Origin: Syntrophaceae bacterium UBA3084 | GTDB taxonomy: Bacteria; Desulfobacterota; Syntrophia; Syntrophales; UBA6807 | Direction of reading: 5' to 3' | NCBI GenBank assembly: GCA_002367335.1 | Contig: DFBI01000053.1 | Coordinates: 1-7,302, forward strand | DNA length: 7,302 nt | Part shown: piece after piece, positions 1-6,345 of the stretch | Numbering within the stretch: the first letter of the stretch is position 1 | How the letters are laid out: every line of letters starts with the position of its first letter | Translations under genes and position numbers: made by a program | The notes under the pieces: model-generated | Seen by the model: the letters and a program-made list of their open reading frames with translations, nothing else | Told to the model about the DNA's origin: nothing | Databases searched by the model: none

Positions 1-73
1 TTTGGTGGTTCTTTCGTTTTGTCATCAGGTTGCAATCCGGCTTTGGAAAACATTTAAAAGGAGGGTGTGAGTA

Positions 74-274
74 ATGGCAGAAGGTAAAGTAAAATGGTTT
101 AATGAGCGGAAAGGTTTTGGATTCATCGAAAACGATGAGGGCGGTGATGTGTTTGTTCATTACAGCGCCATTAGCGCTGCGGGATTCAAGACGTTATATG
201 AGGGCCAGCGTGTGAGCTTTGATGTGGAACAAGGAGATAAGGGCCCGGCAGCGACGAATGTGAAACCTGTATAA
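74..274 (+). CDS. Cold-shock domain protein (CspA family)
   Basis: A 66-residue single-domain cold-shock protein, the normal length for the family. These small beta-barrel proteins bind single-stranded RNA and DNA in the cytoplasm and act as RNA chaperones or antiterminators. Both nucleic-acid-binding motifs are intact: RNP1 as KGFGFI (residues 13-18) and RNP2 as VFVHYS (26-31), after the usual GKVKWFN opening. The start is fixed by a strong Shine-Dalgarno sequence, AAAAGGAGGG at 56-65, about 8 bases before the ATG. A rho-independent terminator follows, so it is probably monocistronic. Only 73 bases of upstream DNA are visible, so any long cold-shock 5' leader and the promoter lie mostly outside the window. 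Bacteria often carry several paralogues, so no specific csp letter is assigned and cold induction cannot be judged. Confidence 0.94.
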   Translation: MAEGKVKWFNERKGFGFIENDEGGDVFVHYSAISAAGFKTLYEGQRVSFDVEQGDKGPAATNVKPV

Positions 275-291
275 GAAATTATCCGGAAAAG

Positions 292-340
292 AAGAGGCGC
301 TCCCGCATAATATGCATACAATGGGTGGCCTCTTTTTTTT
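292..340 (+). terminator. Rho-independent terminator of the cold-shock gene
   Basis: Stem AAGAGGC (292-298) pairs with GCCTCTT (328-334). After a small bulge and mismatch it is extended by CCC (302-304) with GGG (323-325). The 3' arm runs directly into an eight-T tract (333-340). It starts 17 bases after the stop codon of the cold-shock gene, which is the expected placement. Confidence 0.85.
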
Positions 341-462
341 AGAGTCTTTATCCGCAACATCTATGTTTTTTGCGCAGATGTTGGCGCAGGCAGTGAAAAG
401 GTATAAGGAGCAAGGTACAAGGGACAAGGGGCAAACCTTTAGCCTTTTGCCTTTGCGGCTAT
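338..462. repeat. Intergenic repeat element, copy 1 (hairpin plus heptamers)
   Basis: The gap between the cold-shock and GAF/HD-GYP genes is a modular repeat. Its left end TTTAGAGTCTTTATCC (338-353) recurs with a few changes at 2999-3014. Next comes a hairpin, CAACATCT (355-362) with AGATGTTG (376-383), around a T-rich loop. Five head-to-tail heptamers follow at 398-432: AAGGTAT, AAGGAGC, AAGGTAC, AAGGGAC, AAGGGGC. A weaker stem GGCAAA/TTTGCC (430-435 with 446-451) follows, and the right end CTTTGCGGCT (451-460) is identical to 3133-3142. The hairpin, the stretch after it and the start of the heptamers also recur inverted at 6825-6893. It has no coding capacity and no transposase. Its function is unknown. 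Confidence 0.75.
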
Positions 463-468
463 AGTGGT

Positions 469-2154
469 ATGATTGATAAAAGTAGAGAACCCGCGGTTCG
501 CATCACAGGTGACGATGAACTTAATCAACTATTAAGCGATATCGTTACATCGGTAAGAGAATTTACCCAAAATCAGATTGAACAGATAAGAAGGCTTTCT
601 CAGATAGGATCGGCATTGTCAGCCGAGCACAACATGGATCTTTTGCTCGAAGTGATTGTTGAAGAGGCCAGAAGATTTACAAATGCCGACGGTGGTACAC
701 TTTATATTATGAGTAATGATGAGAGATCTCTCCACTTTGCGATTGTTCAAAATGATTCATTAAAAATACGGATGGGTGGAACTGCGGGAGCGATCACCTG
801 GGGACCCGTCAAATTATATAATGGAGATGACACTCTCAATTATGCCAATGTTTCCTCTTATTCGGTTCTTTCCGGTGAAGTGGTGAATATCTCCGATGTC
901 TATCATGCGGAGAAATTTAACTTTGAGGGAACACGTAAGTTTGATTCTGAAACAGGATACCGTTCCCAGTCCATGCTTGTGGTTCCCATGCGGGATCACG
1001 AAAATGATATTATCGGAATTCTTCAACTTTTAAACGCCCGGGACAGGACAAATAACAAAACGGTACCTTTTTCTAAAGAATACCAGGAGCTAACCGAATC
1101 TTTGGCTTCACAGGCGGCGATAGCTCTTACCAATAATCGTTTGATCAAGGATTTACAGAATCTATTCGAATCCTTCATAAAAACAATCGCTACCGCCATA
1201 GACGAGAAATCACCATATACCGGCGATCATGGACGCCGTGTGGTGGAATTAACCATACTCATTGCCGGGAAGATTAATGAGGTTAAGGAAGGTCATTTTA
1301 AAGATATTTATTTTAGCAAAGATCAGATAAATGAGCTCAGGATCGCTGCATGGGTTCATGATGTCGGCAAAGTGGCAATTCCCGAGTATGTGATGGATAA
1401 ATCGACAAAGTTGAGTACCGTGTTTGACAGGATTGAAATGTTAAAAACCCGTTTTGAGGTGGTAAAAAGGGATATCAAAATCGATATCCTTAAGAAAGGC
1501 CGGGCCAGGGAAGCTTTGTCTGATATAGAAGCCTGTTCTGAAGATTATGGTAATGAAGTAACAAAACTGGAAGAAGATTACAATTTTCTCTTTTCTGTAA
1601 ATAAGGGTGATGGATTTATGTCCGATGAAGATATTGAGCGGGTAAAGACCATTGCCGGGAGAAAATGGATTATGAACGGGAAACCGCAGGCACTGCTGAA
1701 CGATGACGAGGTTGAAAATCTTTGCATTCGCAGAGGAACCCTGACGAGTGAGGAAAGAAATATTATAAACAGTCATGCCGCAATTACTTTTAAAATGCTT
1801 TCCCAGATGCCTTTCCCGAAAAAATTGCAAAACGTGCCCATTTATGCAAGTTCTCATCATGAATGTCTTAACGGACAGGGCTATCCTCTGGGCTTAAAGG
1901 CGGATGAGATTTCACTTCAGGCCAGAATTCTGGCGCTGGCAGATGTCTTTGAGGCGCTGACAGCCAGGGACAGGCCTTACAGAAAGGAGAATACCCTGTC
2001 TCAGGCCTTGGAAATTCTCGATTTGATGGTGAAAGACAACCGTCTTGATGCAGATCTTTTTGATCTTTTTGTGAAAGAGAAAATCTATCTGGATTATGCC
2101 GAAAAGGAGCTTATCCCGTCTCAGATAGATAATGCAGTCCCTGAAAGAGAGTAA
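469..2154 (+). CDS. GAF domain plus HD-GYP domain phosphohydrolase (probable c-di-GMP phosphodiesterase)
   Basis: A 561-residue cytoplasmic regulator with no visible signal peptide or membrane span. A short helical N-terminus leads into a GAF sensor domain (about 45-225) and then an HD-GYP domain (about 228-550). HD-GYP enzymes hydrolyse the second messenger cyclic di-GMP. The metal-site and signature residues are present: H254 in TGDHGRRV, H297-D298 in VHDVGK, H436 in INSH, H463-H464-E465 in SSHHE, the GYP triad at 471-473 in NGQGYP, and D492 in LADVFEAL. Activity is therefore likely, although the substrate is inferred. About 110 extra residues (roughly 312-420) lie between the HD motif and the LTSEER segment that normally follows it closely. 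The GAF ligand is unknown. The ATG at 469 has no good Shine-Dalgarno sequence, only repeat DNA upstream. The next in-frame ATG is at about residue 55, inside the conserved part, so 469 is the best choice. Confidence 0.93.
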   Translation: MIDKSREPAVRITGDDELNQLLSDIVTSVREFTQNQIEQIRRLSQIGSALSAEHNMDLLLEVIVEEARRFTNADGGTLYIMSNDERSLHFAIVQNDSLKIRMGGTAGAITWGPVKLYNGDDTLNYANVSSYSVLSGEVVNISDVYHAEKFNFEGTRKFDSETGYRSQSMLVVPMRDHENDIIGILQLLNARDRTNNKTVPFSKEYQELTESLASQAAIALTNNRLIKDLQNLFESFIKTIATAIDEKSPYTGDHGRRVVELTILIAGKINEVKEGHFKDIYFSKDQINELRIAAWVHDVGKVAIPEYVMDKSTKLSTVFDRIEMLKTRFEVVKRDIKIDILKKGRAREALSDIEACSEDYGNEVTKLEEDYNFLFSVNKGDGFMSDEDIERVKTIAGRKWIMNGKPQALLNDDEVENLCIRRGTLTSEERNIINSHAAITFKMLSQMPFPKKLQNVPIYASSHHECLNGQGYPLGLKADEISLQARILALADVFEALTARDRPYRKENTLSQALEILDLMVKDNRLDADLFDLFVKEKIYLDYAEKELIPSQIDNAVPERE

Positions 2155-2163
2155 TCAGTGGTC

Positions 2164-2304
2164 AGGTTCAAGGTTCAGTGGTTAGAAAACGATCAATCTT
2201 AACCCGTAATATCTCAATAAGTTTGGGGATGGGCGACTTTAGTCGCCCATATCGGGAGGTTAAAACCTCCCCTACCTAATTTATTGAGAAGTTACCTTGA
2301 ACCT
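2164..2304. repeat. Nested inverted-repeat block (two hairpins inside two inverted repeats)
   Basis: Most of the gap after the GAF/HD-GYP gene is palindromic. From outside in: AGGTTCAAGGT (2164-2174) is a perfect 11-bp inverted repeat of ACCTTGAACCT (2294-2304). TCTCAATAA (2212-2220) is a perfect 9-bp inverted repeat of TTATTGAGA (2281-2289). Inside are two adjacent hairpins: ATGGGCGACT (2229-2238) with AGTCGCCCAT (2241-2250), and GGGAGGTT (2254-2261) with AACCTCCC (2264-2271). The result would be a branched RNA or cruciform structure. There is no T tract, so it is not a standard terminator, although it could protect or end the upstream mRNA. It resembles REP- or MITE-type intergenic elements. 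Confidence 0.75.
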
Positions 2305-2331
2305 CCGGCTTATCAGGGTTAGGTTAAACAC

Positions 2332-2940
2332 ATGTTGATATCAATCAATAGCGAAAATCCTCAAAAGCGGTTAATACAAAAGGCTGTTGAAATACTTGAA
2401 GATGGGGGAATTATTATTTATCCTACCGATACAGCCTATGGAATGGGATGTGATCTATTTAACAAGCGAGCCATTGAAAAGATTTATGAAATCAAACATA
2501 GAAGCAGGAAACAACCCTTTAGCTTCGTATGCGCTAATCTTAAAGATATAAGCAGCTATGCCTCGGTGTCGAATTATGCCTATAAAATCATGAAACGAAT
2601 GTTACCGGGACCTTATACATTTATACTTGGATCATCCAGACTTGTGCCGAAGATTTTACTGCCAAAAAGAAAAGAAGTAGGTATAAGAATTCCGGATAAC
2701 AGGATTTGTCTTGCTCTTGTAAGTGAGTTTGATCATCCTATTATTAGTACCACTGTGATAACACAGCAGGATGGGATATTCACTGATCCATACGATATGG
2801 AGACAACGTTCAAGAATCGTGTAGATTTGGTTATTGACGGTGGCATTGTGGGTTCAGAATTGTCAAGTATTGTAAACCTCATTGATGACGCACCCATAGT
2901 TGTTCGAACCGGAAAGGGCGATGTGAGCAGTTTTCTCTGA
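2332..2940 (+). CDS. Sua5/YciO/YrdC-family protein, YciO-like subfamily
   Basis: A 202-residue, single-domain YrdC-fold protein. The fold binds nucleotide and RNA and, in TsaC/Sua5, makes threonylcarbamoyl-AMP for the t6A modification of tRNA. Conserved segments are YPTDTAYG (30-37), KHRSRKQPF (55-63), the PGPYTFIL strand (92-99) and GIRIPDN (117-123). The N-terminus, INSENPQKRLIQKAVEI, and the length match Escherichia coli YciO as I recall it better than TsaC. The serine-rich segment of TsaC that ends in SAN is here STTVI (139-143), again YciO-like. It is therefore probably a YciO paralogue, and equivalence to TsaC should not be assumed. The start fits homologues, with only a weak AGG-type ribosome site at 2321-2325. 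It is flanked on both sides by repeat-rich gaps and appears to be transcribed on its own or with its + strand neighbours. Confidence 0.9.
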   Translation: MLISINSENPQKRLIQKAVEILEDGGIIIYPTDTAYGMGCDLFNKRAIEKIYEIKHRSRKQPFSFVCANLKDISSYASVSNYAYKIMKRMLPGPYTFILGSSRLVPKILLPKRKEVGIRIPDNRICLALVSEFDHPIISTTVITQQDGIFTDPYDMETTFKNRVDLVIDGGIVGSELSSIVNLIDDAPIVVRTGKGDVSSFL

Positions 2941-2998
2941 GTCTCTTGACTCATAAGAGCAATAAAAAAAAGGGGGGAGTAGCCAGGTAACTGGAACC

Positions 2999-3046
2999 TT
3001 TAGAGTCTCTAGCCTCAACAACTGCGTTTTTCGCGCAGATGTTGGC
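2999..3046. repeat. Intergenic repeat element, copy 2 (left end and hairpin)
   Basis: The segment 2999-3021 matches 338-360 at 19 of 23 bases. It includes the hairpin CAACA-A-CTGCG (3016-3026) with CGCAG-A-TGTTG (3034-3044): ten pairs, one A/A mismatch and a 7-base loop. The following GGC matches copy 1. Beyond this the middle differs from copy 1, but the shared right end CTTTGCGGCT returns at 3133-3142. Confidence 0.7.
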
Positions 3047-3150
3047 ATCAGGGATCAGTAAAAGACAACAATCATCCATTGGGCTTTTGGCACAATGAAA
3101 CATGTTGTAAAAACATCCCTGACCCCTGATAACTTTGCGGCTTTGCCGCA
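3047..3150 (+). promoter_or_regulatory. Structured leader upstream of rng (long hairpin plus small hairpin)
   Basis: ATCAGGGATCAG (3047-3058) pairs with CTGACCCCTGAT (3119-3130) at 11 of 12 positions. Nested inside are ACAACA (3065-3070) with TGTTGT (3103-3108), CATTG (3077-3081) with CAATG (3093-3097), and GC (3083-3084) with GC (3090-3091) around a TTTTG loop. A second hairpin, TGCGGC-TTT-GCCGCA, lies at 3136-3150, eleven bases before the Shine-Dalgarno sequence of rng. The folding is read directly from the sequence. A control role, for example autoregulation by RNase G, is only a hypothesis; an inert REP-like repeat is the alternative. Confidence 0.5.
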
Positions 3151-3171
3151 TTAGAATAATAAGGAAAAAAT

Positions 3172-4968
3172 ATGATAAAAAAAATGCTCATCAATACAAT
3201 TGATGAAGAAGAAAGCCGTATGGCTATTATTGAAGACGGTAAGCTATCGGAATTCAATATTCAGATGTCCGTGAGAGAACCAACAATTGGTAACATTTAT
3301 CAGGGAATCATTCAGAAGGTTGTGCCGGGGCTTCATGCGGCTTTTGTGGATTATGGTGAAAAAAAGAACGGGTTTCTTCCACTTAATGATGTTAGCTCTG
3401 AATATTTCACGAGGAAAGAAGATGGCCAAGATACTGGTAGAGTCAATGAAAGACCAATGCTTAACATTGGCCGGGAAGTGCTTGTGCAGGTGGTGAGAGA
3501 GGAGAAAAACCAGAAGGGCGCCATGTTGACTACATATATATCCCTGCCGGGACGATATATGGTCCTTATGCCGAACAAAAACAGTAGCGGCATATCTCGA
3601 AAAATAGAAAATGAAGCAAACCGGAAAAGGCTAAAAGAGCTAATGGATGATATAACTCAAAAAGAAAAAGTGGGTTTTATTGTCCGAACGGCGGGCATGA
3701 ACAGGACAAAGCACGAACTTCTCAGGGACTACCAAACACTGTTGAGATTGTGGAAGGATATTAATAAGAAAACTGAAAAAGCTGTAGCGCCTGTCATGGT
3801 TTACCAGGAGGGCGATTTTGCCGTTCGTTCACTGAGAGATTATTATACTTCGGATATTGGCGAAATACTTGTTGATAACTTTGACACATATAGAAAAATG
3901 AGGACCTATTTTCGGACTGTATCACCGAGACATATAAAGGTGATCAAGCAATACATGGAAGACACTCCCATTTATGACAAATATCAGATCGAAGATCAGA
4001 TCAAGGCAATATATCAGGAACGGGTAAATTTGAAATCCGGAGGTTCTCTTATAATAACACCTACAGAAGCGATGATAACCATCGATGTTAATTCAGGACG
4101 TGCTTCGAATAAAAAGGGTGCTGAGGAAACGGCCTTTAGGACAAATCTTGAAGCAGCCGGGGAAATAGCGAGGCAACTTCGCCTGCGAGATCTTGGAGGC
4201 CTGATCGTAATCGATTTTATTGATATGAAGGATACGAAACATAACACGGCGATAGAGCGGGAATTTAAAAAGAGTTTACACGTTGACAGGGCACGCATAC
4301 AGCTTGCAAAAATATCCAAGTTTGGTATTCTCGAACTTTCTCGCCAGAAAAAACAATCGACAATTCGGGAGATCAGCTATACTGTCTGTCCGCATTGTAA
4401 AGGGACAGGATCAAGACCATCCTTAGAATATATAGCGCTGAGTGTCTATAGAAAAATCAAATCCGGAGCAGTCAAGGGAATTTATTCCACAATCAACGTT
4501 ACACTTCCCCATGAAGTCAGCGATTATTTATTGAACCAAAAGAGAAGTGAAATGAGCAAGGTGGAAAATCAGTTTGATATATCCATACATATTTCCGGGG
4601 ATGCGAATATGTTATGGGACGAAAGCCGTTTTGAAGTGGTGAAAAAAGAGATTGATGATGAAAATTCATTTGAAAAGGAAGATAAACTAACGAAAAAACC
4701 CGATGTGTCGGATGAGGAAGAAGTGAAATCTCAGAAAACGGGGCCGACAAGGAGAAAAAGAAATTACAGGAAGCAGAAACCAATGTTGCCGGCTCTTCCG
4801 GATAAAGTGGGAACGGAATCCGCCACTTTGGTAGATCAAGAAATACAGGAAAGATTGGATGTAGCACCATTAAAAACCGGCGAAGCTGACGCGGATACGC
4901 ACAAATCAGAAACGGCAAAGAAGAACACTAAAAAGAGAATCAATTTTTTCAATTTTTTCAGAAAATAG
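3172..4968 (+). CDS. rng: Ribonuclease G (RNase E/G family) with charged C-terminal tail
   Basis: A 598-residue endoribonuclease of the RNase E/G family, which cuts single-stranded A/U-rich RNA and takes part in rRNA maturation and mRNA decay. In order: the N-terminal RNase H-like part, an S1 RNA-binding domain starting at about residue 37 (IGNIYQG...), and the catalytic DNase I-like domain. The two metal-binding aspartates are seen as D305 in IDVNSGR and D348 in DFIDM, matching the DVNS and DFIDM motifs of E. coli RNase E. The zinc-link cysteines are C406 and C409 in CPHCKGTG. Residues from about 500 onward are an extra Lys/Glu-rich, probably disordered tail ending in NFFNFFRK; E. coli RNase G (489 aa) lacks it, and RNase E's tail is far longer. 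The start has AAGGA (3161-3165) six bases upstream. The leader is highly structured. proC is convergent downstream. Confidence 0.95.
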   Translation: MIKKMLINTIDEEESRMAIIEDGKLSEFNIQMSVREPTIGNIYQGIIQKVVPGLHAAFVDYGEKKNGFLPLNDVSSEYFTRKEDGQDTGRVNERPMLNIGREVLVQVVREEKNQKGAMLTTYISLPGRYMVLMPNKNSSGISRKIENEANRKRLKELMDDITQKEKVGFIVRTAGMNRTKHELLRDYQTLLRLWKDINKKTEKAVAPVMVYQEGDFAVRSLRDYYTSDIGEILVDNFDTYRKMRTYFRTVSPRHIKVIKQYMEDTPIYDKYQIEDQIKAIYQERVNLKSGGSLIITPTEAMITIDVNSGRASNKKGAEETAFRTNLEAAGEIARQLRLRDLGGLIVIDFIDMKDTKHNTAIEREFKKSLHVDRARIQLAKISKFGILELSRQKKQSTIREISYTVCPHCKGTGSRPSLEYIALSVYRKIKSGAVKGIYSTINVTLPHEVSDYLLNQKRSEMSKVENQFDISIHISGDANMLWDESRFEVVKKEIDDENSFEKEDKLTKKPDVSDEEEVKSQKTGPTRRKRNYRKQKPMLPALPDKVGTESATLVDQEIQERLDVAPLKTGEADADTHKSETAKKNTKKRINFFNFFRK

Positions 4969-4973
4969 TGATG

Positions 4974-5007
4974 GGGTCTGGTCTCCACCATAGTAGAGAC
5001 CAGACCC
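4974..5007. terminator. Perfect 12-bp stem-loop between convergent rng and proC
   Basis: GGGTCTGGTCTC (4974-4985) pairs perfectly with GAGACCAGACCC (4996-5007) around a 10-base loop. It starts six bases after the rng stop codon and lies 23 bases beyond the proC stop on the other strand. Neither side has a T tract, so it is not a classical intrinsic terminator. It more probably blocks 3' exonucleases or acts on both transcripts, or it is a further intergenic repeat. Confidence 0.6.
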
Positions 5008-5030
5008 ACATGCGACAGGGATATTGGCTC

Positions 5031-5849
5031 CTATTTGGACCCTCCCAATTCTTTAGAACGTATTGTTGCCACTTCCACTGCGGACATCAGTGTCCCCCGC
5101 AGTCTGCCATCTTCGAGAGCCTTTACACCTGCAATCGTGGTACCACCTGCGGATGTAACCATATCCTTTAACTGGGCGGGGTGCTTATCTCCCTTCAGGC
5201 ATAGTTTGGCTGCACCGACGAGTGTTTGTGCGGCCAACCTTAAGGCAGTGTTTCTCGTTAGGCCCATCTTTACACCGGCATCTGAGAGAGCTTCTATGAT
5301 AATGAACACATAAGCAGGGCCGCTTCCACTGAGACCTGTTACAGCATCCATTGACTCTTCTTCAACTATAACTGTAATCCCGACTGAATCAAAGATCTGA
5401 CGAACCAGCGCCAGATCATCATCGGTGGCTTTATCACCAGCAGCAAGCGCTGTAGCTCCCTCAGAGATGAGGGCGGGTATGTTTGGCATTACCCTGATTA
5501 CATGGGTTCCTTTTTTCAGATATCCTTCTATTAATTTAGTGGAGATACCCGCGGCGATGGATACTATCAGTTTAGTTTTATCGATACTATCTCTTATTTC
5601 TTCCAGAACTTTTTCTATATTCTGAGGTTTAACAGCTAGAATGACGATGTCTGCATATTGTGCCGCTTCTGTGTTGTTTCTCATTGTACGAACCTGATAT
5701 TTTTCCTTTATATAATTAAGCCTTTCCTCAGAGGAATCCGATATTGCTAAAGTCTCGATAGAAACAAGATTACTGGAAATGATACCACCGGCAATAACCT
5801 CACCCATGTTGCCCCCACCGATAATACTTACTCTTTTACCCTTTAACAT
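5031..5849 (-). CDS. proC: Pyrroline-5-carboxylate reductase
   Basis: A 272-residue enzyme, the usual length. It catalyses the last step of proline biosynthesis, the NAD(P)H-dependent reduction of 1-pyrroline-5-carboxylate to L-proline, in the cytoplasm. The N-terminal Rossmann domain carries GGGNMG (11-16), the cofactor loop, followed by AVKPQ (72-76) and VSIAAGIS (96-103). The C-terminal dimerisation and active-site domain carries TGLSGSGPAY (171-180) and TSAGGTTIAG (232-241), where many family members have SPGGTT. The start is supported by AAGGAG on the - strand, about 11 bases upstream of the ATG. It is convergent with rng and divergent from yggT. Genes for earlier proline steps (proA, proB) are not in the window. 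Adjacency of proC to yggT is widespread in bacteria. Confidence 0.97.
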   Translation of the reverse strand: MLKGKRVSIIGGGNMGEVIAGGIISSNLVSIETLAISDSSEERLNYIKEKYQVRTMRNNTEAAQYADIVILAVKPQNIEKVLEEIRDSIDKTKLIVSIAAGISTKLIEGYLKKGTHVIRVMPNIPALISEGATALAAGDKATDDDLALVRQIFDSVGITVIVEEESMDAVTGLSGSGPAYVFIIIEALSDAGVKMGLTRNTALRLAAQTLVGAAKLCLKGDKHPAQLKDMVTSAGGTTIAGVKALEDGRLRGTLMSAVEVATIRSKELGGSK

Positions 5850-5898
5850 TCTATCTTTTCTCCTTATTGAACGACAATTAGTACTCAGGAAACAACAT

Positions 5899-5954
5899 CC
5901 TTGAACCTTGAGCCTTGAACCTTGAACCTTGAACCTTGAACCTTGAACCTTGAT
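5899..5954. repeat. Tandem heptamer array (8 units of CCTTGAA)
   Basis: Eight head-to-tail 7-base units: CCTTGAA at 5899, CCTTGAG at 5906, CCTTGAA at 5913, 5920, 5927, 5934 and 5941, and CCTTGAT at 5948. The near identity suggests recent slippage. It lies in the divergent proC/yggT gap and must be upstream of both genes. Degenerate units continue at 5965 (CCTTGAC) and 5979 (CCTTGCA). On the opposite strand the unit is TTCAAGG, the same family as the AAGGNNC heptamers at 398-432. Confidence 0.92.
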
Positions 5955-5966
5955 AATATATATACC

Positions 5967-5995
5967 TTGACTTTTAACCTTGCAATAATTATTTA
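5967..5995 (+). promoter_or_regulatory. Candidate promoter for the yggT-divIVA cluster
   Basis: TTGACT (5967-5972) is a good -35 match. After 17 bases comes TATTTA (5990-5995), a weak -10, in very AT-rich DNA about 36 bases before the yggT start. This is a plausible sigma-70 promoter by spacing and position, but the -10 matches at only three positions and other pairings in this AT-rich stretch are possible. Confidence 0.3.
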
Positions 5996-6031
5996 AGTTA
6001 TTAAATTATTTTTGATTTCCGAGGAGAAATA

Positions 6032-6331
6032 ATGTTTGTAGCAGCAAATTTTATCGAGGGACTGGCCAGGGTCATCGATATAGGACTTACAATTTATATG
6101 TGGATGATTATAGCCAGAGCGGTGCTTTCATGGGTGAATCCCGATCCATATAATTCTATCGTGATGTTTCTCTATCGATCCACGGAACCCGTTCTTTACC
6201 GGATTCGGAGATGGGTTCCTCTGGGAAATATAGGAATTGACATTTCTCCGATTATTGTCATACTGGTTATAATATTTTTACAGAGCTTTTTGGTGAAGAG
6301 TCTTTTACAATTATCTCTTTATTTTAAGTGA
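6032..6331 (+). CDS. yggT: YggT family integral membrane protein (YlmG-like)
   Basis: A 99-residue inner-membrane protein with two hydrophobic helices (about 9-34 and 70-94) joined by a basic, presumably cytoplasmic or interfacial, segment. Family hallmarks visible are ARAVLSWVNP (28-37), the TEPVLYRIRRWVP segment (51-63) and DISPIIVILVI (70-80). The biochemical function is unsettled. Members have been linked to osmotic or ion homeostasis in proteobacteria and, as YlmG, to cell division and plastid nucleoid or thylakoid organisation. A strong ribosome site GAGGAG (6021-6026) precedes the ATG. It is the first gene of a co-directional cluster with divIVA directly behind and proC divergent, a common arrangement. 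Confidence 0.94.
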   Translation: MFVAANFIEGLARVIDIGLTIYMWMIIARAVLSWVNPDPYNSIVMFLYRSTEPVLYRIRRWVPLGNIGIDISPIIVILVIIFLQSFLVKSLLQLSLYFK

Positions 6332-6345
6332 AAGTGGTGATGTGC

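Noticed and set aside
30..58. TTGCAA and TTTAAA with 17-base spacing as a cold-shock gene promoter
   Set aside because: Transcription from it would start at or beyond the ribosome site, and the matches are weak. The real promoter is probably outside the window.
355..383. Hairpin copies as integron attC sites
   Set aside because: The arms do not fit the RYYYAAC/GTTRRRY core sites, no integrase is present, and the neighbours are core housekeeping genes.
1441..1860. 139-codon open frame on the - strand inside the GAF/HD-GYP gene
   Set aside because: It lies wholly antisense to the coding region of a confident gene, with no recognisable domain.
2939..2970. Terminator after the YciO-like gene
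   Set aside because: Two small overlapping stems (GAGTC/GACTC and CTCTT/AAGAG) are followed by an A tract, not a T tract, so they do not form an intrinsic terminator on this strand.
5035..5625. Open frames on the + strand opposite proC (5035-5313, 5425-5625)
   Set aside because: They are antisense shadows of a well-conserved proC; no ribosome site or family resemblance supports them.
5899..5954. Heptamer array as a CRISPR array
   Set aside because: The units are 7 bases with no spacers and there are no cas genes; it is a simple tandem repeat.
6328..6345. GTG at 6328 as the divIVA start
   Set aside because: It would overlap the yggT stop and add VKVVMC ahead of the family-typical MKI start; the ATG at 6346 agrees better with homologues and has GGTGA upstream.
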